NCBI GenBank assembly: GCA_932294295.1
Contig: OW028575.1
Span: forward strand, 16,124,058 to 16,188,057
Direction: 5' to 3'
From: Alitta virens
Taxonomy: Eukaryota; Annelida; Polychaeta; Phyllodocida; Nereididae
Length of the DNA stretch: 64,000 nt
Shown piece after piece: positions 1 through 15,100 of the stretch; positions within the stretch are counted from its first letter, which is position 1, and every line of letters begins with the position of its first letter. The notes under the pieces were generated by a model that worked only from the letters and a program-made list of their open reading frames with translations, had not been told where the DNA came from and made no database searches. The translations under genes were made by a program, and so were the position numbers.

Positions 1-38
1 CATTCAAATGCGTTGCAGCGTCATGGTTGGTCACTTAC

Positions 39-137
39 CGGTCAAAATGCCATTGATGTTTTCCGGAGGTGTCCAGATAACGAGAAGAGAAGTGTCCAAG
101 ATGTCATCGAACACGATACTCCCAACTTGGTCTGGCA
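39..137 (-). CDS. sdk: SDK exon 13: start of FN3 domain 4
   Basis: It encodes VPDQVGSIVFDDILDTSLLV and WTPPENINGILT, equivalent to the family pattern around SEILDTSL...NGILTGY. It ends in phase 1 before GTAAGT (33-38). Later exons lie off the left edge. Confidence 0.93.
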
Positions 138-3100
138 CTGCAAATACCCAATAAATGGCTTTTAATATCACTCGTTACTGAACTCAGAAACATCCAAGTG
201 GCCATTAAAATTTTCTAGTCACAAATGTTTGGTATCAATTGGAACATAATTCTCAAAACAAAGTCCCCCTTACCATCTTCCATAGTTTTGACTTCCATTG
301 GAGGGCCCCTCGGACCCTCTCCTTTGCTGGTGAAACACAGTATGGTGATGCGGTACTCAGTGAACTTGCGAAGGTGTTGAATTACAGCTGACTGCATCCC
401 AAGCATGTTGGAGGTGTTTGATGGAATTGTCATGATAACCTCTGGTTCTGGGGTGTTCACTCTTGTTGCTTCAACCTGGGACAAAAAAAGTCTTTTTGAA
501 CTTCGCATTCATTTGCAATACAATAGGAAAAGAGGAACAAAATTAATATCAATTTCATACCTTGTATCCCTGATTGATGCCATTAATGTACTGTGGATCA
601 GGAGGTAGCCATTCGAGTCTGATGCTAGTGGAACTGACCGCTCGACCAGTCAAATCTCTGGGGGGCTGGGTGGGGATTCCTTCTTGCGTTCGCACTTGGA
701 TTGTGTCAGAAAACACTCCCACTCCTTTGCTATTGTACGCAGCGACAGATATTTCATACTCGGTGAACACAATGAGATCCGAGAGCTCGTACATGAGCAC
801 AAGGTGGCTTGTGATGTTCTCGTAGGTCAAGGTACTATCAGGATATCCAGACGGCTTGTAACGGACCATGTACCCCTTCAGAGGACCATTCCATTTGTCT
901 TCATCTGGTTGCTGCCACTGTATGATTATGGAACTCTCTGATCTCGGACTGCCCACTACTCCACGCGGAGGACCGCTGGGGGCTGTAATTGCAAAAAGGA
1001 CCATTGAGAGAGGGTAAAACCCAACCTTTCAAATTATACGCAATTGACACACCCAGGAATTCAGTCCATCACCCACTAAATCAAAAGTTTTAAAGACAGA
1101 CTAATCAATTTTTTCCCTCCGTTTTTTTTTTACCTATTCCAAAGAAGTCTTAATGCTATATATTGTGATCAGGAAAGCTTTCAAACTATTGGCACAGTCT
1201 TCTACATATACGCCCGATGCTTTCACAGCCATTAAAGTAACTTACGTTGCTGTGGCATTTCCACGATGGGACTGGTGTCGCTGGATTGTCCTTCTCCGAC
1301 ATCGTTCACTGCGCTGACTCTGAACACATACTGCCTGGCCGGTTGGAGACCTTGCACTGTGTAGGTCCTTTCTGTGGGAGGAATATTTCCATCTGCAACT
1401 TGCCAGCCCTGATTATCCAAAGGCTCCATGCGAAACTGCACAATAAACTTCCTAATGGGACTGTTTCCATCAAAGCCAGGCTGCCACTGCACGTCCACTG
1501 CCCTGTTTGAGTCTGCGCTGAGGGAAACAGTGATGGTGGGTGGGTACGGCAGTTCTGCAATAAGACAAATCATCCAATCAACCAACTATCATTCACCGGA
1601 ATAGTAATTCACATCGACCACACAGCAGTACAAGGATGGATGAAGTTTACTGACTACTAGCATCACAGACTTTTATTACATACTTCTTTTATCTATGTAG
1701 TTCTTTAAATAATAGAGAAATTAAGAGCATCTTTACACAACTCACCAATAACTTTAAGACTAGCACTGCCATGGTCATCCCCAGCCGATGAAGTTATTTT
1801 GCAAGTATAATTTCCGATGTCTTCATTCCTCACTGCTTTCAGTAACAAGGTACCATCTGGCATGATCTGACGGCGCACGTCTCCGGTTACAATCGTTTGG
1901 GTGTTCTGGAACCAGCTCCAAATTGCGATAACTTGTGGATCAACTGCCGCTTTGCACAGAATCATATGGTTAGACCCTTTGATGACAGAGGCGTCTTGAG
2001 GAGGGTTGGTGATTCGAGTTCTTAAAAGGACTTTAACATGAGCCGTAGCATAAGTATTGCCCTTGCTATTTGTGGCGTTGCAGACATATTTTCCAGAATC
2101 AGTTACATCAGAAACAGAGATCAAGAGCTCCTTCTCAAACACTTGGATTCTGCCACTGGTACCTGGGAGGTCTTCACTTCCTTGCGAGGTTACTGAAAAT
2201 ATAAGACAAATTACCTAAACTCACCATCATCAATAATAATGATCAACTGACGAGTCCTCGCATCACATAAACTACAGTCAAACCTGTGTTAAGTCAAGGG
2301 AATGGATAGACACGACCGTTTTTAAAATACAGGTGGTCATTTAGTGGAGGAACAATACAATGTATATTTAGCCTGGTGGAGTTTGAAAACAGTAGCTGTT
2401 TACAGCAGGCAGCCACTCCATACAGTTGGCCATTACGGCAGGTTTGACAGTACAAGTTGAAATTTTACTAGATGACATGACAACCACAATACACACCTCT
2501 ATACCAAACAATATCAGGCTTGGGAGCGCCTGTAACTGCACATTTCAACTGGACAGCATCGCCCGCGATGGCTGTCTTGTTGGATGGGGAATCTATTATC
2601 TCAGGAGGAGAACCTGAAGTAAAGCAATTACATTAGTTATGCATCACAATTATTCTTATAACTTAAATACTTCAGGTAAATAATTCTCCATAGTCCCTCT
2701 TCTGGTCCAATACTCACTGACAACTCTGAGCCAAGTAGCTGCATTGATTTCTCCTGCGTTATTGTTCACAAAGCATTGATAAACCCCAGAATCCAATGGA
2801 GTGACTGCGGTTATGGTCAGTCGGCCCGTGTTGCTAACTTTCAGCCTGTAGACAGACATATTCCACAATTAACACAAGAGGGCAGCACAGTCTAGTTCAA
2901 CCTTAGCCAGCCTTACATAGTAATGCATTAAATGATAATCTTAATAGGGGCCCTACCAATGAATTACATTTGAAAGATGGTAGTAGTAATTAAATGCATT
3001 AAATGATACAAGAAACTGAGAACTAGCAAGACTAACCTGGAGTCCCCAAGGTCTGTGACACGTACAGTGTTATAGTACCATTCCACATCAGGGCCCGGTG

Positions 3101-6100
3101 TGCCAACCGCCTGACAAGGTATCTCAACATCAGAGCCATAGTCCTTCACCAATTCCGCTGGTGGTGGGGTAGCAAAACTTGGCTTCACTGCAATGATTTA
3201 ATTGTGCAACCGTCAATAATCTTTTTACAGGTGTACACTTTTAATACATATTAATTACCTGAATACTTTCAAGTTACACCAGATGACAATCAAGGAGTAT
3301 CACCCAACTTTATTCAGTTGATTGTTAAATAAATTATATAGATGTCAATGAAATTGTATTTAGGTAGTCAGGTGAAGTTTAAACAGCTATATAATTACTC
3401 AGGCAGACAACATACATCCATGCCTGCATTTCTTGAAATGTCAAATACACGCTTCAATGCTTACACACATAAACAATTTTCCACACGAGCACCTACCTAG
3501 GACTGTCAGGTTAGCAGTGGCCGATGCGGTGGGGAACTTGGGACCTCCAGGACGGTTAAAGGCTGCTTCACACTCGTACTGACCAGTGTCTGTAGTGACC
3601 GGCAACTTGATGGTCAGTCTCCTTCTGTACAGAGAAAACAGGTATTTGATGTCTGGCTTCAGCAAGGTGCGTTCCGAGGATGTCAACCGGTACCAGTTGA
3701 TGGTTAAGTAGTTCAAAGATCTGCAAAAAGAAATTCAAATATATATCATTGACCTACAATAATTTAAACTAATAACACCATCATTTCGGTTTACTAACTG
3801 ACACATGTTTCTGCCACTCAATTACCCATGATATTCAACACTATTCGGTTAATTATTTTGTAACGATGGTATCAGAAAAACAATGACATTTCAACACAGA
3901 GGGGAGGGGCTGTGCAGTCAAGTGACAAAGTGAAACCCTGGGTGACAGACCGAGTGACAATTTGACTACGACAATTTGCTGTGACAACGTCACTGTGACA
4001 GTGTGACAAAGTGACAGTGCGCTTGGCAGGGCAATTAGGAACCCAGTGGGCAACTCCTCAACCATGCAACGCATCAGACGCTACACATCAGACTCTCGTA
4101 ACCATGACAACCATGAAAGGCAACTTGTTGATGGAAGACGAATGGCAACAAAAAGGGCAGATGTTTCAGCCAACTGTACACAACCGTACAATTAACTGCA
4201 ATTAACATTCTGCATTGCCACTTATACGCTATATGTGTTTTAACATACCAACTATAAAAAATGAGATAAAATATTAATGTGACAAATTAAGTAACTACTA
4301 CCAAATTAAGTAACTACTACCAAATTAAGTAACTACTACCAAATGTTTTTAATGGGAGCAATATGGATCAATAGACAGATGTGGTAAGTGCAGCCCCGTA
4401 CATCGCCCTTGCGAGTGAATGGCGAGTATATACGGATGGACAATGGCTACGTATGGCTACGCATGGCCACAAACGTATGCAGAACGTATGTAGAAGTAAC
4501 CCTAACCCCAAGCAAGTTACATAACTAATATAACCAATCACTTGTAGAACATCCGCCAAAGTTTAAACCATGTTTAAAAATGTTTGCCCTCTCCACATAT
4601 GTACGTGAGTGGTCAAGCGCAACTAGGAGTGGTCTATGCATTAGCGCAAGTATACGTAAAAGGCTCGGCGAGTGAATCACGTATGGACAAGGATGAGCAA
4701 GAGTAAAAAATAAAATTCTATCTGTCGTCATACGAAGGTCTTATATGTGATAGTGTGAACACTCCTTAAGTTCTTGCCACTCCCGATGGTACATTGGTGA
4801 GGAGCGAGAGAGATGAGTCTCCCATGTTACACACCCAACCCACTGATGGGGTCTTTATCTTGCCTCAGCATAGACACCAATAAGTAGCAATAAGTCTCAG
4901 CAGCAATTATTACTGCATTTTAGGCAATCCCTACAAGGCTGCCCAGTTGAGTCAGTGATGACAATCGCTCATGGCCCGACAATCCAGGTGAGTCTCATAT
5001 TGCCACCTGGCCATTTCACCCCTCCTCTCAGGTGTGCCCCACCCCACTATGACCTTCCAAATGACCTCTACTTGCCAAAACGAGCCTAAACACCACCTAT
5101 TCGCTGTCTATTTGCACATCCAGCCAAGAAGTAATTAATTCAGCTGCACGTGTGTCGCTATTGGCTTAAGCTGGTTGGGACATGCTGACCTGGGCTTATG
5201 CACATATCCACCAAGAGGAAGTATTCCCTACCAATACCTGCAAAATGCTCCTAAATCTACAAATCAACTTCTCAGCAATGATATCTATCATTGCACAGTA
5301 ATAATCATCATTATCATCTACAGAATCAGACACGACATTGACTTGTACTTGTTTCAATAAATCATAAGTCCCTTGTTCAACTGAAGTGAAATACATTTTT
5401 TTTGTAGATTACTTTCTAATTTCATGTTTACAAAGTCATCACATCACCGCTCTAGCCTGGATTGAAAATTCCGATAGTTTATTCCAGTGATCGGCAGTGA
5501 CAATGGGAATGCAATTTAAATGTCAAAATATCAAGTGTTCATAACAGTTATTTTTAGCAATTTACCATTCCAACACTTTCTACATTAACAAACAATAATT
5601 GCATGGGGCATGGTACTACATATCCTCCCTTCATATTTTTACATAATTTGGTACATTTAGAATGACAGGGTCATGAAACCAATTAACCTACTCATTCAGA
5701 ACCCTCATATCAATTTCCCATTGATCCAAAATGACTGGCAGCTTAACAGCAGACTGTTACCAAAGTTTAATCTGCATGTCAATAGAGTCATAAAATGACA
5801 ATTGCAATAAATGCCAAATTCACAATTCAAGTTTCTGCATAAATTAGCATTTCGATGGTCGTATGCATTCATGTTAACAATGCATACTACCAGGACATGG
5901 GTTAGTTTACAACTGGTAATATCTAAGGGTTGAATAATGGTTTACTTCCATTTCAACCTTGCTGATAAAAGACTTTTTTTTTTCTTTAAATTATGACTCA
6001 GATTTCCAATCTGCAAAGGCAGGACAACTGCGTACAACTATATGAAAGAAGCCCATCAATTTTTCCCCCTGTTCCAGTAGAATTTGAATGTTTAAAAATT

Positions 6101-9100
6101 TACGAAGAAACCTGGTTGTACATTTGGTAAAATCGATGTCTGAATAACTTTTTTTTTTCATCCCTGCTTATACAAGACTATATTCTCAATGAAAAAAAAA
6201 AAAAAAAAAATGGCAAGACAACTATATATGAGCTATAGGCAAGAAACATCTATATATTTTTTCCGAGTCCCGTAAGAATTAATTATTTACAAAGAAATCT
6301 TTCACTGATTTCAATGCAAATGCACATCATAGAAGGTCACTGAAAATGAAATGTCCTAAACAGTGCTCTTTTAAGTACTGCTGAATTATTCAGGACTTCG
6401 TCAGACTTCTGTATTTTCCTTGACAGGTTTTATTTTTTAGAACGAAATGCAAATGTTATTGTGTCTCATTACAATGAAGATGAGATGCTTAATTGATCAG
6501 ATGCTGAGGCAGATGTAATGATGATATACCTCAGCATAGGATTGGAGCACTTAAGTCTCCCAAACAAACTTCCAACATTCAAAATCTTAGAAAACATCAA
6601 CAGGCATCTTAACTAGAGACCTTAGAACCAGTAGAAAATCATCTGAAATTCTGCAATTCCAGGAAATCAGTGCTAGACATCAAGTTATGTGATAATAAAA
6701 TGATACATGACTCTGTTAGGGTTGAGATAACCCACATCAGATATCAGAGAGAGGCAGGGGCTGCATTTCAAGCACCTGTTCAGCCATAATACGTGGCACT
6801 TTGCCAAGTTCTACGTACAGTCGATTGATCTGCATTTAAAATAATGACCCATAAACAGCGAGCAAGGTCAATGAACAGATTTTTATAGCCAAAAAATTAC
6901 TCTTTCTCAGTTAAAAATGTTACCGTACGTAGACAGAAATAGCCTATTTGATACCCCTGTGTTGCTAGTGTCTATTTGAGCTGAAACTGTTCAGATGTTT
7001 TGATCAACTGTGAAGGCAGCCATAATGATAACATACTAAAGCCATCCATTTTTTGTAACTTTAGTACATGCATCTAATCATTCTATTCTTTCTAAATTTC
7101 TCTTTCATTTGCCCATGTGAAAAAACAAAACAAAACAAAAAACAATCCATTCCTGGACAATGTCCTTGTGGTAACTTGGCTTTAGTTATAAAGCTTGCTC
7201 GTAATAAAGGTTCATACTGGGCTTTCTAGTACACACATATATAAATTATATATTCACTATTCGTCATAAGACTAGCAAGACACTCCTTGATGATCAATAC
7301 AAGAGGGCTGCCCTTATGAAGGCCAGATGGGAGCCAGTGGTCATTGTCCATCCAATGTCCACCATGAAAGCACTGGGAAGAGGATTGACCAGACATGACT
7401 GACCAGATGACCAATGTCCAGTTAATGGCCACAAGGCAAAGGTCAAGGACTCAGGGCATAGGAGGACTATGCGGTTAGTCAGGTGCAAAGACACAAAACT
7501 CACTCTTTGCCCATTATCTAGTATTTTACGGTCAATTAGTTGACTTCATCTTCGTGCTGCTATAAATAGCTCCTTTAGTATACATGTACTGCCGAAAAAC
7601 AAACAGAACATCTTTAAATTACCATATCATACTTTATCAAAATAACATTTTGATGAAAAATAATAGATGTTTATGTAGCTCTATTGTATAATGCTGAGAT
7701 ATCTCAATCACACTCATAGAAACAGCATGTCCATGACAACCATTTTGTTTCAAAAGTATTGTGTACTCTAGATATAAAATAACACCGCGCCCAAGGACCT
7801 TAAACCCTGGACCTCTGTAGGACAGGGCAACTCTTGTGAGTAACAAGCAAAAAGCCCTGCAAAAAGCCCTGCAGAGACCAGGTGGGGAGAAAAGGTCCTT
7901 CACAAAAGGACAACTGCTTAAGTGAGATCAGAAATCTGCCTAAACACCAACATAAGGAGATATTAGAATTAGCTACCAGAAGAGGGTGCCCTGACATTCA
8001 CTTGCCTCATTAATAATGATCAATAAGACCATGTGTACATTGTGGTAGACACAAATACTTCAGTTATAACTAGTTACAGTTAAAGTTATACATACTACAC
8101 ACATCAAGCTAAAATACTCTTAGGTATAGAACGCAATGCCACACATTCCAAACCCCCCCCCCCCCCCCCCCCAATCAATCTAGGGACCATTGAATTCCTT
8201 TATGGAGCTTTAACTATTTAAGGAAATTTTTTTTTTGCACTTAGTTGCAAGAGACTAACGTATGAAAATTAATCTCCTCTTGGACAAAGGATTTACGTGT
8301 ACACCAAAACTAGCATGTCAAGTGATGTGAACGTCCTCACTACAAACCAATTCTTGACATTGTGAAAGTCTTTTCATTATGACAGGCCCGGTTTTTGTTA
8401 TGTGCTATAAAAAGGGAGAACTGGATGCATTAACAATTGATTATTGATGCATTAAAATAAAAAAACTGACAACCATCCAGTCCTAGCAGTCTTTGTTCTC
8501 TGATAATCAGTGGCTTGGACTGTACTGATGAACTAAGGCAACTCTCGGACAACAGTTCACCAGTGAACATGACCTTGATCAACCAGGATCTAAATAAGAG
8601 GGCTATAAATGCTTTGTCCTCACAACCTGTTAATCAGTTAATAACTCAGTAATCCTTCATCAACATCCTTATGCATGGTACTGTGTATACTTTGTATTGT
8701 GCTACATATGTAGTGACCTCAGATTTATCTGGATTTATCATCAATCCTACATCACCCGAATAACTAAGAATACAGGTATTTCTTGCATGAAATTAAACAC
8801 GCAGACTTCAGAGGGGTAGATACACAAAGAGGGGGCAATGCATCAGCAGAATATGACAAGTAGTTGAACAGTATTTGCTAATGACATTGTGCAGAGGGAG
8901 CCACATGTCACTGCCCTCCAGGTGATCTATGTTGCCATGGGAGACTGAAATAACAGAGACTGTCAAAAGCTTTGCATTAATCACCAAATGCATCAAAAAG
9001 ATGGATTGATTATTAATAATAACAATAATCCTCTTAATAGGCTCTAATAATTCTGTCTTTATTATTAGCCAAAACCATAATTAAAGAAGTATTTAACACC

Positions 9101-12100
9101 TTTTAAAAATAACCCTTAATCACCTGAAGCACTTGCCACTATGCTTTACAGAACCTTTGCATTTGGCAATATCTAAATAACTGTTACAAAAAATCGATAT
9201 TCACGAGTTGCTGGAGCATTATGTCACACTCGACTTAATGATTTTTGTTAAGTTTTTTATTTCAACAAAATGAATGCCATATTATGCATTAGGAGAACAG
9301 TGGCCTGTAACTCTTTTTAGAAAGAGAGAACTGACAGTTATGGCACAGATGTTGCAGCTGACGCTCCTTTGATGTCATCACAATTTCTTTCTACTCAACT
9401 TTTTTTTTTACCAATACTTTGCCTGAGGCAAAAATCGCACAGATATCTACAACTGCTTATTTCAAACGGTCATAATATGGAAATACAACCAATCAGTCGT
9501 AAAAACGTGTTGTAAATTCCCCATGATTTGAAAGGTTTACGAATGTCACTATCAGAGTTTGCCAACCTCTCGAGATTATCTCTCAAGTGGGCACTTCATA
9601 AGGTCTGATCAACATTTACAACAACATGAAGCAATAAGGCGAGGCTTATCGGTCACTTAAATCAACTGTTGTGACGGTTTTCTCTCACATATCAGGTTAA
9701 AGTCAACAGTAGTGAATTATGATTGAAGCTAAAATGTACTTGCTAAGTTTCTCATTCTGATTGTACACAATAAATCAATTGATTATTAATATTTCAAAAC
9801 GCATGACTTTTTAACACCACATGTTGCCAACAATCATTGCCTCACACACAACACCATGAAAGGTCAAAAAGTCAAGTGGCTAAAATTACACCAATTAGCA
9901 CCAAATAATCACATGCTAATTTGAGCATTTCACATGATCATTTCATAGATTTCAATCTTTTTAAATTTTATCACATTCACACAACTTTTTCACCATCTTT
10001 TTACTCTAATGATGTCGATTTTTATCTCTCATACAGCAAAAGCGAAAGTCAATTATTAATGAGAACCACATAAAACAGCATAACTCTATGACCTTCAATT
10101 TTGCTTCTATCGAATGTACTGCAACATATTAAATGCAATGTATATGACATATGCTGGAACCAATCCTCATGCTCCCGACAAGAGGGATCTCTCACTAGCC
10201 TAACATTGACATCAAATGGCAGTTTCATGTTTCAGTTAGCCCAAAAATGTGAAACAGATCAATAATAAATTGTACATCAATTCGATTTAAAGCCATTCAC
10301 ATGAATCAGCTTGCCTGAGAAAGCTCTATGACTAGTTTGCCAATCAATAATGGGTACTCTTGAATGCACAGAATTCAGTTCAAGAGGGCAACCAGCCAAC
10401 CTCAGAAAATACGAAAGGCACTTGAAAGTGGCAATGTAAGTCACCAAAAGGCACAGCGTCAATAATTACACCAAAATTTCTAGGAAGCTTCGTGCTAAGA
10501 TCAATACGAATGTTGCAATAAAACAAGTCAATATCTGAGCGTACTATCAGTACTTCCATTCAAGATATATTGCCCCCAACCAGCCATAAGTTATTGGTTC
10601 ATAAAACGATCACCTGCAGTCAAATCAGGTGATTTATATTTGAACAATGTTGTTTGCAATTAGCTGATATATACAGAGCAATTGTTCTGCTAAATTGTGT
10701 TTGTTAAGCCAGTTCTAAAAATAATATACATAATATAACTCAAGGACAGGTTGCAGGCAACCATTACAAAGTATTGATCATAGCATAAGTGTACGATAAC
10801 TTTATTACTTTTTTTTTTTTTTAAGGAAATGTAACTTTTGACGTGCACAACCCTCATGCATTAGTTATGGGAAAGTGTTGCATGAGTTTGGTGATATGTT
10901 ACATTCAATGTGACAATTTGTCAAGATACAAAAAATATCACCTGAACTTTAAGAGAATTAAGACTCGCTTGGAGGCATATGGCTTCAAAAATAAATGCTT
11001 CATAATCTATGAAGTAGAGCATTTGTTTGATACACTTTGTGTTATACCATACTGTCTGGCATTTACAGAGATTTAAAAACTCTAATGTATGCAAAGACCC
11101 CTGAAGACATGAACCACAAAAATAGATACAGACAGAATACTGTGAGGTAATTCATGATACTCGTATTGTAAAGTGGGAACTTTGTATATACTGAAGTAAG
11201 CTAAACTTAGTTGCACTAATCACAATTATGGCAAGTGTGCAAAATTATTTTCACCACGTTGCACACAGAAGATTTAATGTGACAAGAGTGCTAACCGCTA
11301 CAAATAGCAAATGACAATAAAAACGCCTCCATAAAAACAAATCAATATCAGCTATAAATAAATCCATGAACACAACTGAGCTAACGGCAGCTTACGGGAC
11401 ACTTACCGAGCATTAGCGACACATTCCAAGGTGACAGAGACATCTTCGCCCTGAATTGCCACTGTATTACTTGGTGGGACAACGATAGAAGGTGGAATCT
11501 CACTGGACGGACTTCCTACATCTGTAAAAATATAATGCCACAATTAATATTTGGAAAAGTCAAGATAGCCAAGTCTTGCATGGTTAAAAGGTTTAACATA
11601 TAATTCATGTACCTGGAAGTACTATGAAATTAACACATTTGGATCACATCTGATTTAAATGAAACCTTTCTCCAATAGATCTTTAATATAAACAGAGTCA
11701 GCTGCTCAAACTTCATCAGGTTACACAACATCAATAAGACATCATTGGTTTTCATTGAAGACTAGTAGTCTCGTTAGTTCCTTGTGAATCTAGAGCAAAT
11801 TTTAGTCTGGCATACTGGTATTTTTCCGTTATGGCGTCGTTAAATGTTACATGAGATTATAGTTAAGAGAATATTCTTGAATTGAGAGATTTGCAGAAAC
11901 TAGCAAGATTTGAAGTGGTAATACTTTGCAAGGCTTTGTTAAGGTATTAGCTAATTTAGATACAATCAATGGATTTGTTTAGGTGATAACCACTATATTA
12001 TAATCATGGACTCCATGTAATTAATCCTTAAAACTGACGAAACAACTTACTTCAAACACCAACAATTCACAAAACTTGCCCATACAAATATGAACAACCA

Positions 12101-15100
12101 GACCTTATAACTCTGAACTCAACATCACCTTACGCATCGCAAACAAAGGTCATATTTCACAATAAAACCAAGTTAATTTACCATGCCATTATTGATTTAC
12201 ATTGACAATTTTTAGAATATGATAGTATTTTATATATCATCAATGACTAATAAACTGATGGAAATTCTTTAGATCGATGGGTGTTTAATTAGCACTATCT
12301 GAATAAAATTTCTGCTTTATTGCTAGCAGATAAAGATGCCAGTAGTAGATGATTAATATCATATCCATAATGCAGTATGCAAGAGTTTTCATTTTCGATT
12401 TTAGTCCAAGCCAGAAGTTGTTAGTCCTAGTCATGATGTCATACGTGTTACACCAGATGACACAGAATTCAGCACTACCCAAGCAATTTGCAGACGCCGT
12501 ACTTACCAAGGCTTCCAGACGTATCTTAAAACAATTCATCACAATTCAAATCAATTCAAATAAAAACACACATAACAGTGAATCTTTAAAACTGAATGTG
12601 TTTCGGTTTTAAAAGAAATACTTTGGAATGCTTTACATAAAAAGAAATCAACGAAAGAACTTGAAAACAAAAAGGAACAAAAATTTGGAACAAATCAAAA
12701 ACAACAGTGGAACAATGATGAATCCAGCAGCCCATAGTGAAATAGTATATTAAATATTCATTTAAGGTCATATATTTGGAATATCTTGCATCAAAATTGC
12801 TGCTGGATTCTCTTTTTTTTTCAGTGAATTTACGAAGTTGCACTGTTCACTCACTGACTTCACAGCAGCTGCAATTCACTGCACAAAAGCAAGGTTTACA
12901 TTTTCAAGCACACGAAAACTCCAAATATTAATGAGTTTACTGTGAAAATGGGATTTATTTGGTTTAAAACAAAAAACTGATTTCAAGTTAAGCAAGAAAA
13001 TCACATCGAAATGCCCATGAAGAGTGGCAGAAGGTTAATAAGTGCATGCAATACTCACTTTGTACATTGAAGACATATCGCTGACTGTCACTGATCTGTC
13101 CAGTGTAACTGTTTTGGGCTCTCACTTGGTACATCTTGTTATTGTCCGAAGATCGCGACTCCAAGATGACAAGCTGGTTCCTTAGGGTTATGTGGTACCT
13201 CTGGGTCTCGGCTGGGATGGCGTTTGTCCGATCAGATCCAAATTCAAACCAATGGATGCTAGGTTCTGGGATGCTTTCGATGGGAGGAAGGTTGATGACA
13301 TGGGCTTGACCTTGGTCCACTGTTCGGTCCATGCTGCCTGAACTGGGGAAGGGAATCATGTCTGGAAATAAAAAAGGGAGAGACATAAGTTCTTCAAGTC
13401 CTAATACAAAACTGTAAAAACATCGCACAAAACACATTACACCAATGTAGCGAAGTACGATGTCTGATTCATTTACTGTGAATTAAGACTTCCAAATCAA
13501 AATGTGGTGTTGTGTGCTGGTGGATTAGGGCTTTACGTCCTGTATTTCTGCACCTGATGGGCTAATAAGGACAGGTAGGGACTATGGCAATGAGACGAAG
13601 GATGAAACAGCCATCCAACATAGGCTCGACCGGGAATTGAACCCGAGACCCAGTGGTTGGAAGCGCAGCGCGCTACCACTGATTAAAATAGATGTGTATG
13701 AACTGATGAAGGATTTTTACAAAAAAAAGCCATCAAATGTTGTGAACTACACACTACCACAAATGAGTGACATTATAACAGCGACAACTCAGCTATGAGA
13801 TGACCATCGAAATACATCAAAGCAAATTCATGACCAATGCATCAGGTTGTGCTTTCCATCAGTCATACTTGGCACCCCACCAATTCCCAACGAGTAGCAT
13901 TACTGTATCTAGTGGCATCAGACACAGTAGATTAAACCTGTTTGACAAGGATTATTCGGAGCTATGGGAGCATGAGGACAATGTGGGCCTAATTCATTGA
14001 GCTTAACCATGAGGTATCTGAGTCAAGCAGCACCTGGAGTAGTCTCACTGGTCTGTGTGCTTAGCTGGTAAATTATTGGGATTGAGGACGAAGCAACAAT
14101 GCAAGGGAGCAATGGACAGCTATGGATAGCCGGATCACCCTAGACTAATGGTAGCTGGCATACTACAAGGGAGTACAATACAGCCCCCCCCCCCCACCCC
14201 TTGTGAAGCTTATTAGCTCTTATTCATTTAGATGCTATTTCATTGAGATGCTAATTGACCGCATCCTTGTTGCTAAAACAAGCACCTGATGATGGTCAGT
14301 CACTGACAGTCAGGATGTGTTTAAGTGAGTTGCACAGATGCAGGTATTGTTATTATAGAGTGACCACAGGTCAGTCAATTGAGTTACCAATCACACCCTG
14401 TCACACCTCATGGTCCATGTATTATTCAGTCAATCAATAATTCCAATTGGTCTGGGACTCGCTCAACTTCTCTCATCTTTACTCCCCATATTTACATTCC
14501 CCCTTTTTCCAGCACTTTCCATTTTTGAAGCACCCCTTCACCAGAGGTCCCTCCAGCAACTCAACAGGGACCTCTCCAAGGGCATGACCTTCAACTCACT
14601 CATGATCTACAAGGACTACAAATGACAACATATTTACCCATGGCCTGGACATCATGGTAAATGCCTAAATGGACTTCAGAGTCAGGAAGAGAAACAACAA
14701 ATTAAGTACAGCTTTATCAAATGAAAGCATCAAAGGATTGACATATTGAATATGTTTGAATGTCCACTCAGATGCAACCAAACGGACTGAATACAGAACT
14801 GAACATGATACCAACAATCCAACATTATAGTCAACCCACCCTTATTAAATTCATTTCTTTCTTTAATTTATTAATATTGATCTGATCATGGAGACAAGAG
14901 TACCCTTGTCTCCTGATATATATATATGTCAATTCCTTATAACCCTTAACTCCTGGAAACCCCGCCATTAGGGGTCAGGGTGAGTTGGATGAGAATCCTA
15001 ATGAAACAGAGCAACATTAGCACCTACAAGTGCTACCTAGTGACCGTCAGGATTGAAAAAAGCTTGTTAATTAGGCAGATCGTTTTTATTCCCACAGACA

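Larger units (their letters stand above)
3721..11406 (-). other. SDK intron 4 (7.7 kb)
   Basis: This intron splits Ig3. It contains a GTGACA-rich block (3922-4016), a perfect 19-bp tandem repeat (4283-4343), a SINE-tail-like segment (about 4820-4885), homopolymer A and C runs (6190-6209, 8153-8172) and otherwise AT-rich unique DNA. Short open frames inside look random and carry no family signature. Confidence 0.8.

Noticed and set aside
4283..4343. 19-bp repeats as a CRISPR-like array
   Set aside because: Units are directly adjacent without spacers, in an animal intron; simple tandem duplication.
13620..13682. Possible tRNA gene on the minus strand
   Set aside because: Lacks the 5' acceptor arm and anticodon-arm pairing of a tRNA and continues into a SINE tail.
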